From positions 372,001-436,000 of the forward strand of contig JBAIAA010000237.1 in the NCBI GenBank assembly GCA_037893245.1: 64,000 nucleotides of DNA, written 5' to 3'. Below the pieces are notes generated by a model. It did no database searches and was not told where the DNA came from. It saw only the letters and a program-made list of their open reading frames with translations. Origin of the DNA: Crossaster papposus. Its lineage: Eukaryota; Echinodermata; Asteroidea; Velatida; Solasteridae. Positions 35,406 to 46,985 of this stretch are shown here, one piece after another; the stretch's first letter is position 1; each line of letters begins with the position of its first letter. A program made the translations under genes and the position numbers.

Positions 35406-35852
35406 TGACCGGCTCTACAAAAAGGTGTCTTATGTCGCGAAAAAATGAAATTGAGTTATATACATGATAGGAAAGCCCACAACATAAGCTTTCATTTAGT
35501 ATATAATAGAGATCCACAGCCCCTCCCATTTTGGAGACACGACGTGTATACACATTGATTACTTTTTCGGAGTTACACAAATTACACAACTGAGAAAACA
35601 GGCTTTGAAATAGCCGGCTCTGTTGTACTACAACATAACGATGCACACAAAATGATAATTGTTTTCCCACTTTATTTATCAAAATCAACATTTCTTTGAA
35701 TGAAACCTTAAACTGTAGGTATTAAAAATTTCATTCATGACAACAAATGAAAAACACATTTTGATGAAATGTTTACCCTCTCAACGTTGAGCGGGCCATT
35801 ACATGATAGTGCATAGCACGACTTAAGACACCTTTTTGTAGAGCCGGTCACA
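35406..35852. mobile_element. TIR element L, copy 1
   Basis: TGACCGGCTCTACAAAAAGG at the left and its complement CCTTTTTGTAGAGCCGGTCA at the right, about 447 bp. Related copy at 49463-49909. No coding frame of substance. Confidence 0.85.
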
Positions 35853-36070
35853 ATTATATGAAACACATCGATATATTTGTACAAGGTTGCTGACATATGA
35901 AAGATACAAACTACGGTTCTCCCCGTAGACCCAATTACTCATTACACAGGGTGGCCCAAAACAGACAAACAAGCATATCTCAACGGACCAGCATATACTT
36001 CCACTACCCTGAGGCCAAAACAACCTATACCAATGGATGGGGAATCTTTCTAGAAGACAAATAATAAAGA
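35853..36070. other. Unique sequence ending in split end of MITE M
   Basis: Includes GGGTGGCCCAAAACAGAC. The last bases (AAAGA, 36066-36070) are the outer end of MITE M, whose remainder resumes at 41157 beyond the Helitron array. Confidence 0.6.
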
Positions 36071-37305
36071 CTAGCAGGATGCCGCGCTTCGCGCGGCACC
36101 TGCTAGCTGGGTGAAATCGTAACTTATAGATACACCTTGTTGACGTCTTAAAAACATAATGGATTGTATGACAAACAAATCGCGAAACTTAAGCGAGTAG
36201 AGTACCAGCTAGAAAGTATTTCGAGCGCACGAAATTATTTCGAGCTCACGAACAGATATTCTTGGAGCGCAAGAAGTCATTTTGTGGCCACGACAACATT
36301 TCGAGCTCACGAAATAAGTTATTTTGAGTGCACGAAATAAAATACTCAAATTATTTCGTAACGGTGATTTGTATTCGTCATGTGTCCCTTTAGGGGCTCC
36401 GTAGAATACATCGACTCTGAATAACAAACAATCTTTGTAAAAATACTTCCCGACTTCCGAACTAATAATACTCAATAGGCAGTCCATCTTCGCTTGCATG
36501 CTGCCTGCGTCTCGTGATTTTTTAACAGGAATCGTACGGGAAACAATACGAACCACTTCGGGATTTCTGATTTACATCATCGTGAAAATCGTGATTAAAA
36601 AACCCAACAGGCCGGCCATCTGACAGTGCGCCCTCAACTGACGTAATGCAGTCACGTTTCTAAATTGCATATTCATATCCACCATCGCCATACAATTTCG
36701 CGACATTTTTGCGCGATCAAAGTTGAAATTGAAGCAATAGCGATATGTTTCGGAGTGTTTTGAGACAGATAATGTTGTAATATTTAAGTATCGACAAGGT
36801 GCAGCAAAGAAATTTGCCCAAAAGGCAACACGAAAGGAATAAATCATTTTTTAACGTTCCCAACCTGTGACTGCAATGTGTTCGACGCGCACGAAATTCG
36901 AAGCCGAAAATGAAGCTGGCGCTCAAACTCCGCAATAACAAAGGGAGTATAAAGCTCAAATAACACGGGATGGGCCGCCCAATCGCGAACAACAAACTCG
37001 GCACCAACTCGGCCACCGCGCAAGCAAGGCGGATACAATTAATTTGCGAAGGCTTCGCGTAACGCATGTAGCCGCCGCTTAATCGCAAACAGCCAACAAT
37101 TTGGCAACCGAGTTACGGTAGTACGATTTCGGGAAGGCTTCGGCCCGAACTCCGGGCAAGGACAATGCAAAAATAACGCAATAGTTCACGCAAAAAGGCC
37201 CACAGACATCAACAGGCAATCGAAAAGCGATTACGCGTTTATCGGTAACGTCCGTTTCTTTTAAATCTCACTTCGGACGAATACGATTTTTTTTTAAATC
37301 TTATT

Positions 37306-37332
37306 CCCCGGGGGATTCCCCGGGGATTCCCC
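37306..37332. promoter_or_regulatory. Tandem kB-like sites in Helitron unit 1
   Basis: Two GGGGATTCCCC words side by side. Each matches the NF-kB consensus GGGRNNYYCC. Equivalent pairs occur in units 2 (about 39201-39225) and 3. Whether anything binds is unknown. Confidence 0.45.
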
Positions 37333-37408
37333 GTCGCGAACGGTCCGGCACCCCGCCGCACCGACGCCGGCGGCACACACGCGCGGCGACGAGTCGCCCG
37401 ACCAAAAG

Positions 37409-37485
37409 CCAAGATGGCGCCAACCACGCGCCAAGATGGCGCGGCCCTGCGTTCCAAGATGGCGGCGCCCAGGGACAAGATGGCG
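37409..37485. promoter_or_regulatory. YY1-like site cluster in Helitron unit 1
   Basis: CCAAGATGGCG occurs four times in 77 bp; the third, CCAAGATGGCGGC, matches the YY1 consensus. Unit 2 retains intact motifs with some changed; unit 3 has five. Confidence 0.45.
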
Positions 37486-37510
37486 CATTTAACATCTTTT
37501 ATAGTATAGA

Positions 37511-39412
37511 CTAGCAGGATGCCGCGCTTCGCGCGGCACCTGCTAGCTGGGTGAAATCGTAACTTATAGATGCACCTTGTTGACGTCTTAAAAACATAAT
37601 GGATTGTATGACAAACAAATCGCGAAACTTAGCGAGTAGAGTACCAGCTAGAAAGTATTTCGAGCGCACGAAATTATTTCGAGCTCACGAACAGATATTC
37701 TTGGAGCGCACGAAGTCATTTCGTGGCCACGACAACATTTCGAGCACACGAAATAAGTTATTTTGAGTGCACGAAATAAAATACTCAAATTATTTCGTAA
37801 CGGTGATTTTTATTCGTCATATGTCCCTTTAGGGGCTCCGTAGAATACCATCCCAGCTAACCAAAAAAACGTTCCATGAACGTTCTTACAACGTTACGGT
37901 AATGTTTCCGGAACGTTTGGAAAAAACGTTTCGGGAACGTAAATGTGTGGAGTTCTCTTGACGTCCTTTGAACGTTACAAAGAAACGTTGTGAAATAACA
38001 TTCGTACAACATTCAGAGCACATTGGCAAGATAAAAAAATCTACTGTTGAACACTCTAATTATGTACATATTTACTGCGTGTACAGATTACGTAATACCA
38101 CATTAACTTATTACACATTGCAATTACACATTACACATACATACATACAATAATAACCTATTCCTATTAGATATTACCTACTGAACACTTACTACAAACT
38201 TAGCTATTGCCGTTGTTAGTTTTATAGTTCGCTTTTTTGTCCACGAAAAAGTCACAGCAAATTTTTATGAATAATGTCAACATTTGAATACGAATAAAAT
38301 GTAATGCGATTTTTGTCTCACTATTGCCCAAAAATCAAAATTCAATCGAGGAATCGTTTGAATAATTACATATCATGGTCAAAAAAGTGAATTGTTGGAC
38401 TAAATACCACAATTTAACATCGACTATTGTGAACACACATTTCCTCCCTTCTGATTGGTCAGTTGCTGTAGGTAAATTTCCGGCCATCTGACAGTGCGCC
38501 CTCAACAGACGTAATGCATTCACGTTTCTAAATTGCATATTCATATCAACCATCGCCATACAATTTCGCGACATTTTTGCGCGATCAAAGTTGAAATTGA
38601 GGCAATAGCGATATGTTTCGGAGTGTTTTGAGACAGATAATGTTGTAATATTTAAGTATCGACAATGTGAAGCAAAGAAATTTGCCCAAAAGGCAACACG
38701 AAAGGAATAAATCATTTTTTAACGTTCCCAAGCTGTGACTGAAACGCGGTCGACGCGCACGAATTTGACCCGAAAACGAAGCCCGCGCTCAACTGGTACT
38801 ATGTTTACTCCGCAATAACCAAGGAAGTATAAATCGGGGCACCAGCTCAAATAACACGTGACGGGGCCGCCCAATGGCGAATAACAAACTCGGCACCAAC
38901 TCGGCCACCGCGCGAGCAAGGCGGATACAATGAATTTGCGAAGGCTTCGCGTAACGCATGCAGCCGCCGCTTAATCGCAAACAGCCAACAATTCGGCAAC
39001 CGAGTTACGGTAGTACGATTTCGGGAAGGCTTCGGCCCGAACTCCGGGCAAGGACAATGCAAAATTAACGCAATAGTTCACGCAAAAAGGCCCGCAGACA
39101 TCGACATGCAATCGAAAAGCGATTACGCGTTTATCGGTAACGTCCGTTTCTTTTAAATCTCACCACGGACGAATACGATTTTTTTTAAAATCTTATTCCC
39201 CGGGGGATTCCCCGGGGGATTCCCCGTCGCGAACGGTCCGGCACCCCGCCGCACCGACGCCGGCCGCACACGCGCGCGGCGACTCGTCGCCCGACCAAAA
39301 GCCAACATGGCGCCAACCACGGGCCAAGATGGCGCGGCCCTGTGTTCCAAGATTTTCAAGATGGCTGCGCCCAGGGACAAGATGGCGCATTTTACATCTT
39401 TTATAGTATAGA
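37511..39412 (-). mobile_element. Non-autonomous Helitron, array unit 2 (chimeric)
   Basis: Same ends as unit 1 and joined to it without spacer. The segment matching 36420-36610 of unit 1 is replaced by about 630 bp of unrelated sequence (37853-38480) starting CCCAGCTAACCAAAAAAACG and carrying AACGTT-rich repeats. Middle Helitron units can differ by capture or template switching. Confidence 0.85.
37853..38480. mobile_element. Foreign segment in Helitron unit 2
   Basis: Begins CCCAGCTAACC, with several GGAACGTT/AACGTTCC words in its first 140 bp. This resembles a dispersed repeat seen in other animals. Not present in units 1 and 3; it ends at GGTAAATTT before CGGCCATCTGACAG. Confidence 0.6.
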
Positions 39413-41156
39413 CTAGCAGGATGCCGCGCTTCGCGCGGCACCTGCTAGCTGGGTGAAATCGTAACTTATAGATACACCTTGTTGACGTCTTAAAAACACA
39501 ATGGATTGTATGACAAACAAATCGCGAAACTTAGCGAGTAGAGTACCAGCTAGAAAGTATTTCGAGCGCACGAAATTATTTCGAGCTCACGAACAGATAT
39601 TCTTGGAGCGCACGAAGTCATTTCGTGGCCACGACAACATTTCGAGCTCACGAAATAAGTTATTTTGAGTGCACGAAATAAAATACTCAAATTATTTCGT
39701 AACGGTGATTTGTATTCGTCATATGTCCCTTTAGGGGCTCCGTAGAATACCATCGACTCTGAATAACAAACAATCTTTGTAAAAATACTTCCCGACTTCC
39801 GAACTAATAATACTCAATAGGCAGTTCATCTTTGCTTGCATGCTGCCTGCGTCTCGTGATTTTTTAACATGAATCGTACGGGAAACAATACGAACCACTT
39901 CGGGGTTTCTGATTTACGTCGTTACGATTGAAAAAAACCAACAGACCGGCCGTCTGACAGTGCGCCCTCAACTGACGTAAGGCAGTCCCGTTTCTAAATT
40001 GAATATTCATATCCACGATAGGCCTTACAATTTCGCGACATTTTTCAACGATAAAAGTTAAAATTGAGGCAATAGCGATACGTTTCGGAGTGTTTTTAGA
40101 GAGATAATGTTGTAATATTTAGGTATTGACAATGTGAAAGGAAGAAATTTTGCCAGAAGGCAACACGAAAGGAATAAATCATTGTTTTTACGTTCCAAAA
40201 CTGTGACTACAAAATGGTCGACGCGCAGGAATTCGGAGGCAAAGCCGAAGCCGAAACGTAGTCACGTTTCTAAATTGCATATTCATATCCACCATCGCCA
40301 TACAATTTCGCGACATTTTTGCACGATCAAAGTTGAAATTGAGGCAATAGCGATATGTTTCGGAGTGTTTTGAGACAGATAATGTTGTAATATTTAAGTA
40401 TCGACAATGTGAAGCAACGAAATTTGCCCAAAAGGCAACACGAAAGGAATAAATCATTTTTTAACGTTCCAAGCCTGTGACTGCAATGTGGTCGACGCGC
40501 ACGAAATTCAAAGCCGAAAACGAAGCTGGCGCTCAAACTCCGCAATAACCAATGGAGTATAAAGGTCAAATAACACGGGACGGGCCGCCCAATCGCGAAC
40601 AACAAACTCGGCACCAACTCGGCCACCGCGCAAGCAAGGCGGATACAATTAATTTGCGAAGGCTTCGCGTAACGCATGTAGCCGCCGCTTAATCGCAAAC
40701 GGCCAACAATTCGGCAACCGAGTTACGGCAGTACGATTTCGGGAAGGCTTCGGCCCGAACTCCGGTCAAGGACAATGCAAAAATAACGCAATAGTTCGCG
40801 CAAAAAGGCCCGCAGACATCGACAGGCAATCGAAAAGCGATTACGCGTTTATCGGTAACGTCCGTTTCTTTTAAATCTCACCACGGACGAATACGATTTT
40901 TTTTAAATCTTATTCCCCGGGGGATTCCCCGGGGGATTCCCCGTCGCGAACGGTCCGGCACCCCGCCGCACCGACGCCGGCCGCACACGCGCGCGGCGAC
41001 GAGTCGCCCGACCAAAAGCCAAGATGGCGCCAACCACGCGCCAAGATGGCGCGGCCCTGTGTTTCCAAGATGGCGCGGCCCTGCGTTCCAAGATGGCGGC
41101 GCCCAGGGACAAGATGGCGCATTTGTCATCTTTTATAGTATAGATTATAGTATAGA
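39413..41156 (-). mobile_element. Non-autonomous Helitron, array unit 3
   Basis: Joined to unit 2 exactly at CTAG/TCTATAC. It has an internal, diverged direct duplication (39989-40217 and 40262-40487) of a segment single in unit 1, five AAGATGGCG motifs (41021-41119), and two tandem GGGGATTCCCC sites (40919-40943). At its 5' end the TCTATACTATAA terminus occurs twice (41156-41145 and 41144-41133). Confidence 0.85.
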
Positions 41157-41348
41157 TATCTCGATTTGGGCTAGTAGTTTTAGCTCCAGACCCTATTTTG
41201 TGACGTGAAGTCGCACCGAGAAAAAAACTGAACTGTGCCATGTTAAGTTATTTTAGTTTAGTTATTTTTCGGTGCGAAAGGGTCCCCAACTGTGCTTCCT
41301 AATAGGGTCTGGAGGTAAAACTACTAGCACAAATCGAGATATCTTGGT
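41157..41348. mobile_element. Palindromic MITE M, interrupted by the Helitron array
   Basis: About 45-bp inverted arms: ATCTCGATTTGGGCTAGTAG...CAGACCCTATT and its complement ending AAATCGAGATATCTT. A second inverted pair (TCGCACCGA / TCGGTGCGA) lies inside. The outermost bases of the left arm are at 36067-36070, on the other side of the Helitrons. Confidence 0.8.
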
Positions 41349-41945
41349 ATCATTTTTCTTCTAAAAAGTTTCTCCAGGTAGTTTCGACCTCAGCCCTTAG
41401 GGTAGTGGGTGTATGCTTGTCTCTTTTTGCACAATCTATTTTGCCATCTATTTGCACAATCAACAAACCGTGTCCAGATACAAATTACCTCCCTCCCCAA
41501 ACGCGAATCCATTTCCCCAGTGCGAGACCAACGGCCATTATTCTAATGGCTCCACATTCATGTTTTCTGCATTTCACACTCGACGGGATTCTCTCCCTGC
41601 TCCTGTTTTTACTGGTCAATGCAGCGTGAAGCAATTACAGGATCCACGACCGTAAAACAAATAATAATAAATGCGACAAGTTTTCGCACGTTTTTTTTTA
41701 ACAAGCGAGGACGTGCCTTGAATTGCAACCGAATTTGCACCCCTTCGAAGTGTGAAATGCAAGCAGAACTAACTGGATACACTGAATGGTTGTGACAGAT
41801 CTGCTACAATGTAAAAGTTGTCATCTTATTTTTTTGTAGGAAATTGTCAAAACAAGGATTTTAGTATTTAGATTTCAAACAATTAGTAGGCCTTACTTCT
41901 GTATTTTTTTTTTTTTATATTTTTTTTGTGTTTTTTTTTGGGGGG
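41349..41945. other. Unique sequence
   Basis: No recognised repeat or exon; poly-T runs at its right end. Confidence 0.5.
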
Positions 41946-42231
41946 CTGTTGTCCAGTGGTAACGGCGTTTGACTCCTGTACGATGGTACATGATTTCAAA
42001 CCCTGGCATGGAACACGGTGCTTGTGTTCTTGGGCAAGACACTTAGCTACAATTGCCTCTCTCCACCCAGGAGTAATGGGAACCTGTGAAGGTAGAGACC
42101 ACATGCGCTGATCTTGAGCTGCTGCAGAAATGGTCTCGTTCCTGGTGAACAGGGATAATAGTTGTAAAGCGCTTTAAAACACCACATTGTGGAGGTAGAA
42201 AGCGCTATATAAGCACCAACATTGTTATGCA
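41946..42231 (+). mobile_element. tRNA-derived SINE with LINE-like tail
   Basis: tRNA-like head (GTCCAGTGGTAACGGCG as A box, GATTTCAAACCCTGG as degenerate B box), body with CTTGGGCAAGACACTTAGC and CTCCACCCAGGAGTAA, and tail AAAGCGCTATATAAGC. The tail matches the 3' end of the LINE at 11917-11942. Confidence 0.8.
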
Positions 42232-43040
42232 AGGTTGATGCGCAGCTGGAAGAGCTGTTCATTTTCGAATATTTTTAGTATGTAATATTCGAAAATGCAC
42301 CTGACAGATTATTTGAAGATTCAAAATGCACCGATCATGTTTTACATGTTTTATATGCCAGCTGCTGCTGCCTAATCCTGGTCCAAAGTTGCATACAAGG
42401 TGGACCGGTTAAAATGTGCATGCGACGATGGATATTACGGGCTGCCTGGAGTGTTTTGAAGTATTACTACTGCATAACTACCGGTACCAAGGGAGTTAAC
42501 TCAGCTAAAAGAATGGGACCAATATTAAAAATAGGTGTCGACAAAAATATTACTATCATAAATATAAATTCAAACTTAATTTAACAATATATAAAAACAT
42601 CCACTAAATTATTAAGAAAAATAGAAGAAAAACACCCGTTCGACCCGAGTGTACAAGTTGCAACGTGATTGGCTCACTGCGGGAAGAGAAAGCCCGGCCC
42701 CCAAATATCCCTGTACTGCATGTCGGTGCGCTGACATGTGCGAACGTCGAAATGTACATACTGCGACAACTGCCTTATACTGCATGTAGTCTATGCTTTT
42801 AGACAGACTAGCGCGTGAACAAGAACAATGGAATGACGTACGTAAAACGTAACTATAATTTATTTTGTTCTCCTTTTCCCTAATTTGATATATCGTTAAC
42901 ATTTTGGAAATTAAAATGAACAATAATATTTATTCTAAATGTTTTTATCTACATTTCAGTAAAAAAAACAGCGTCAAAACAAATTATTTCAATTACAACA
43001 TTTGATCCAATATATGCAGAGTTCTATCTACTGGGAGTCC
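42232..43040. other. Mostly unique sequence
   Basis: ATAGGTGTCGACAAAAATAT with flanks (42518-42560) recurs as a direct copy at 43313-43350. No exon recognised. Confidence 0.5.
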
Positions 43041-43288
43041 AGGGCCCAATTTCACGGAGCTGCTAAGCACACAAATTTGCTTAGCACAAAAAAAGTTTCG
43101 CTCATTAATAAAAACAAATTATCAGCCAAAATTCTACATGTTTTTTATGCTAAGCAAAAAAACAGCTAATTATCAATCAAAAACAATAAAGATCACGTGA
43201 AAATTTGGTCTGTAACCTTGTTTTTACCAAGGACAAATTTCCATGCTAAGCAAATTTGTGTGCTTAGCAGCTTCGTGAAATTAGCCCC
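43041..43288 (+). mobile_element. MITE family C
   Basis: AGGGCCCAATTTCACGGAGC...GTGAAATTAGCCCC, full length. Confidence 0.85.
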
Positions 43289-43879
43289 AGACCTTAAGCT
43301 GGCATTGGCTCAATATTAAAATAGGTGTCGACAAAAATATTACTATCAACCCAAAAAGTGGCATCCGACAATGAAACTGCAACTTTACGATACGACTAAA
43401 TAATGATGACATCACAGTCGTAGGTGCAAGTGCATATTTACAACCAAAAACTGCTAAAATTCAAACTGGCAAAGAGCTATTTGAATTTTATATATAAATA
43501 TTGGAGAATTTGTGATGCGATCAAGCAAAATCAGTCTGAAGTAGGCCTTAATCATTGTTGGGATTTTTACATATTCTTTTGTAGCGTACTTCAGGCTCCA
43601 TTTCAGTGAAAACCCCATGTGAATACGACCTTTGGTAAAAAATTACAACTATTTGAACACCAGCACGTTAAAAATAAAGAAACTGAGAAAATCATTTTTT
43701 TGTATCACTTCTCTTCTGAATTTGGCTACAAGAGTATTTTCATGTAAAAGAAAAATATTTTCCCCTTCTGTTTTTGTAAAAAAGAAAAAGTCAATTTTGA
43801 TTTTTCCACCCCTACGAACATATTTTGGCCCGATCTCAAAACAAGAATTGCCGAGTTCCGACTGATTTTGCTTGAACGC
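43289..43879. other. Unique AT-rich sequence
   Basis: Nothing recognised beyond the short direct repeat noted at 43313-43350. Confidence 0.5.
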
Positions 43880-44040
43880 ATCACATTTGAAAACTCGGTA
43901 TATTCAAAGTCCTAGCAGCTAGTCAGCATGCCCAGAGAGGCTTGCCCAAGGACACAAATCATGGCCAGCAGCCGGATTCGAACCCCTGACCCTCTGATCA
44001 TCAGTCATGAACCCGAACCACTAGGCAAACTCCCCCTACA
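43880..44040 (-). mobile_element. tRNA-derived SINE head
   Basis: On the minus strand TTTGCCTAGTGGTTCGGG (A box) is followed by GGGTTCGAATCCGGC (B box) and TGTCCTTGGGCAAGCC. The 3' tail is missing. Confidence 0.75.
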
Positions 44041-44085
44041 AATGTACGTATATTATACAGTATATTATACAAAGTTGAACTTTAA

Positions 44086-44441
44086 AGGTACTTGTGTAGG
44101 ATACACCATTTGCAAAAAATAAAATAAAATTACTACCGAATTATCTTAAATATTTGAAAGTAAATAACGATTCTAGGCATCCAGCAAAATGATTGCGCTA
44201 GATATCCTGTGATTGTTCCGAAAATTAGAATTGTATAAAAATAAATTCGGCGATCGCAAAACAAGAACAACTGCCCAACGCCGGTTAATTATTAGACGCC
44301 ATTTTGTCTTGCTTTTTCCCCTCGACATCCATGATTGTAATACTTCGGGCAGGTCAGTTAAACGATTTTTCTCTAAAATACAACCCCCCAAAACAACCCA
44401 TTCATGATAATTCAAACAATTACCAATGGTGTACACTACCA
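44086..44441 (+). mobile_element. TTAA MITE family B
   Basis: TTAA at 44082-44085 and 44442-44445; a short insertion (CTTGTG) interrupts the left terminus. Confidence 0.8.
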
Positions 44442-44445
44442 TTAA

Positions 44446-45133
44446 AGGCTAAAATTACAAATTATGCATAATTTGGCTTTCATATCTACATTGTACAGCT
44501 ATACTTCATCAGATTTTCACCGACCAATTTCTGTGGGTTTTGATGAAGAACCGACAAAAACGGTTGTTATACAAGCTATTGCGTCAGTAACAAAAATGTG
44601 CAGTCCGCTTTCGTACACAAAGAACGGCTCGCCGACAATGAACCAAGGCCAGAAAACGAGGCTAAGAAATTAGATTATTTTTTTATTTTGGCACAGCCGG
44701 GAAATGCCAAAAGATTCAGGAAAAGCTAGGTATTAGACGATGCTGACGTTATCCCGCAAAAGAAGTACGTCTGTTGTACGACATTGGCACACTTCCTGTT
44801 GTCATGGCAACAGGCCAGTCACAAAAAGAAAAGGAAGACGGGGAAACAAAATTGCAAATTGGCGAGGGAGAAGATTTGTACGGCACCAGGCACAAAGGAG
44901 GGGTTTTAGACTGGATAATTACGACGGACTTGCCTTCATTTGCACGGGATCAATTTGGAGTTGTTGATATGCGTGCCTGGTTCCCTGCTTAGGCCATCAA
45001 TCTGCGAAGAATACAAGAAATAAGAGTGAAAATAAGGTCATTATATGTTGGGACGAATTCATTGACATTTAGAGGCAAAATTGACTTGCTAAACTCTGCG
45101 AGAAAAACAAGAAAAGAAGAGAGATAGAGGGAC
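44446..45133. other. Unique sequence, weak ORF only
   Basis: An open frame at 44774-44992 has no ATG start, no splice signals that fit and no recognisable motif. I do not call it a gene. Confidence 0.4.
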
Positions 45134-45137
45134 TTAA

Positions 45138-45343
45138 AGGATACACCATTCGCAGAAATCAAGAAAAACAAATTACTACCGAATTATTGAGAAATATCTT
45201 ACTTGTTTTGGAAATGAATAACGATTCTAGGCATTCCGCAAAATGATTGCGCTAGATATCCTGTAATTGTTCCGCAAAAATTTAATTTGATATAAAAATA
45301 ATTCATGATCGCTGAAAAAGAAAAAAAGAAAAATTGAGTCCTA
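45138..45343 (+). mobile_element. TTAA MITE family B, 3' truncated
   Basis: TTAA at 45134-45137, shortened left end AGGATACACCATTCGCAG, then the family interior until about GATCGCTGAAAAAG. Confidence 0.75.
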
Positions 45344-45714
45344 CTTAAAAAAAAGAGGACATTTCACATGCCTAAAAGAAAACTTCCCGAAAAAAACCAG
45401 AAAAACTAGAGCCAGAGAGAAATTTCTCTCCACGGTAATTTTGCTGCTTTACAGCTTGTAATTTATGGAAAGAGTACACAAATGCTCAGGCAGGAAATAT
45501 TGGGGTCGGTTGAAATTAGGAGACTGGCGAGAAATTTATGGAAGTACAGGAAAATTTTTAAACAGCTGCCAAATAGTTGTGAAATAGTTGAGGTATACCT
45601 GTGATGGGTCACACGTCGTCTTAAGTCCGTCGTAGTAGGCACTGTGTCTATATGGGGCCTATGAAATGCAAATGTATTTGGTAGCCTACATTTACCAAAC
45701 AAATGGGGGGCTAC

Positions 45715-45930
45715 GAAATATTTTTTGGGGGAGACTACAAAATATTTGGGGGCCTTCAAAATATTTAGGGGCCTTCAAAAATCTGGGGCATTCAAAAAAT
45801 CATGGGTCTTCCAAAAATCTAGGGGCTTTCCAAAAATCTGGGGGCCTTCAACAAATCTGGGGCCTACAAGTTCTTACATGAAACCAGTCACAAGTAACTG
45901 GATGGGGAGTGACATAAAAAATACTTATGT
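45715..45930. repeat. GGGGCCTTCAAAAATCT repeat, block 1
   Basis: About nine degenerate ~18-bp units, followed by ACAAGTTCTTACATGAAACC and CACAAGTAACTGGATGGGGA. The same tail closes the blocks at 47530 and 47945. Confidence 0.8.
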
Positions 45931-46657
45931 CAAAGCTCATTCGAATACCAACAGCTTGGGATTTGAATTAGGACTGGAGGACTTGTAAAAGGACCGGAAT
46001 ACTATACTCAAACACAAGTGTCTGTCACTAGTCCAGCAACAAGAAAATCACAGGTTTAAGTGTTTCGTAGGCCCTGCTCCACACCCTCGGCAGCACACCT
46101 CTGGTAAGCGTTGGAGCCTCGCATTTCATGTCGATGATTGAGCTACAAAGCAAGCCAGGCCATCTACTAGCTAGTCTGAATTCAGAGACACGGGACTTGT
46201 GGTGGACTCGACTACATCCCGGACTTGTATACCCAGCAAGATATTGGACCGAGCGACTCCCCCCTTAGGCCCCTATAACTATACACTCTCTAGACTATTG
46301 TTACCTAACACAACCCCTAAAAACCTCAAAGGAAACCACAACATTCCGCAAGCACAATGACCACCACAAAGGGGGAGGGGAGGGGGGGGGGGGGGGGGGG
46401 GTTCTCTCCATCTCATATATTGATTCATATGTATACTTGTGATGTACGGTAACTACTTGTAGGGGTTTGCATTTACAGGTAATACGGGAGCCGGGTATCT
46501 GATTGAAAACAACGCGGGTTATCCGGATATCCGTTAGATAAATCAACCCCAGAAATCAAATGTCAGAAGTTCCTGTTCAGACTGTTCATAGATGTCCACA
46601 TGATAATACTATCGCATTGGTGTATTAAAAGCAAGATAGAAGTTTGTACAATGAGCT
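45931..46657. other. Unique sequence with a G-run
   Basis: A 20-base poly-G at 46382-46401; no other feature recognised. Confidence 0.5.
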
Positions 46658-46661
46658 TTAA

Positions 46662-46853
46662 GGTAGGACACACCATTGGTAATTGCTTAAATTATCATGA
46701 ATGGGTGGATTTGGGGGTTGTATTTTATAGTAAATATCATTTAACTGACCTGTCTGAAGTTTTACAATCATGGATGCTAAAAAAAGCAAGAATTACGGCG
46801 TTGGTTTTCAACATGGCGTCGGGCAGAGGTTCTAATTGTTCTTGGTTTTTTTC
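46662..46853 (-). mobile_element. TTAA MITE family B, reversed, truncated
   Basis: Starts AGGTAGGACACACCATTGG and stops after GTTCTAATTGTTCTTGG. Confidence 0.75.
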
Positions 46854-46985
46854 GCAAAGTTTTCCTCTCAGTTACTTTTCCTGAGTCCAGTGGTTACTTT
46901 TACCGGCCAACTGCTGCCCAGAAAAACCTCCCAGGTAACTTTTCCCGAGACGATTAGTCCAGTGCAGACAGTGGTAACATTTGAC

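Larger units (their letters stand above)
36071..37510 (-). mobile_element. Non-autonomous Helitron, array unit 1
   Basis: On the minus strand it starts TCTATACTATAAAAGATG (37510 leftward) and ends with the hairpin GCCGCGCGAAGCGCGGC, then ATCCTGCTAG (36071). These are classic Helitron ends. Inside are tandem GGGGATTCCCC (37311-37332), four AAGATGGCG motifs (37411-37485) and irregular TTTCGAGCNCACGAA repeats (36218-36360). No Rep/helicase coding sequence. Confidence 0.85.

Noticed and set aside
36209-41241. Many 60-126-codon minus-strand ORFs
   Set aside because: They recur because the Helitron units recur. None shows Rep, helicase or other recognisable domains.
41946-42020. A genuine tRNA gene
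   Set aside because: The A and B boxes are degenerate and are followed by a SINE body and LINE-like tail, so it is a retroposon.
44740-45000. Possible coding segment (44774-44992)
   Set aside because: No ATG, no convincing acceptor or donor, and no motif.
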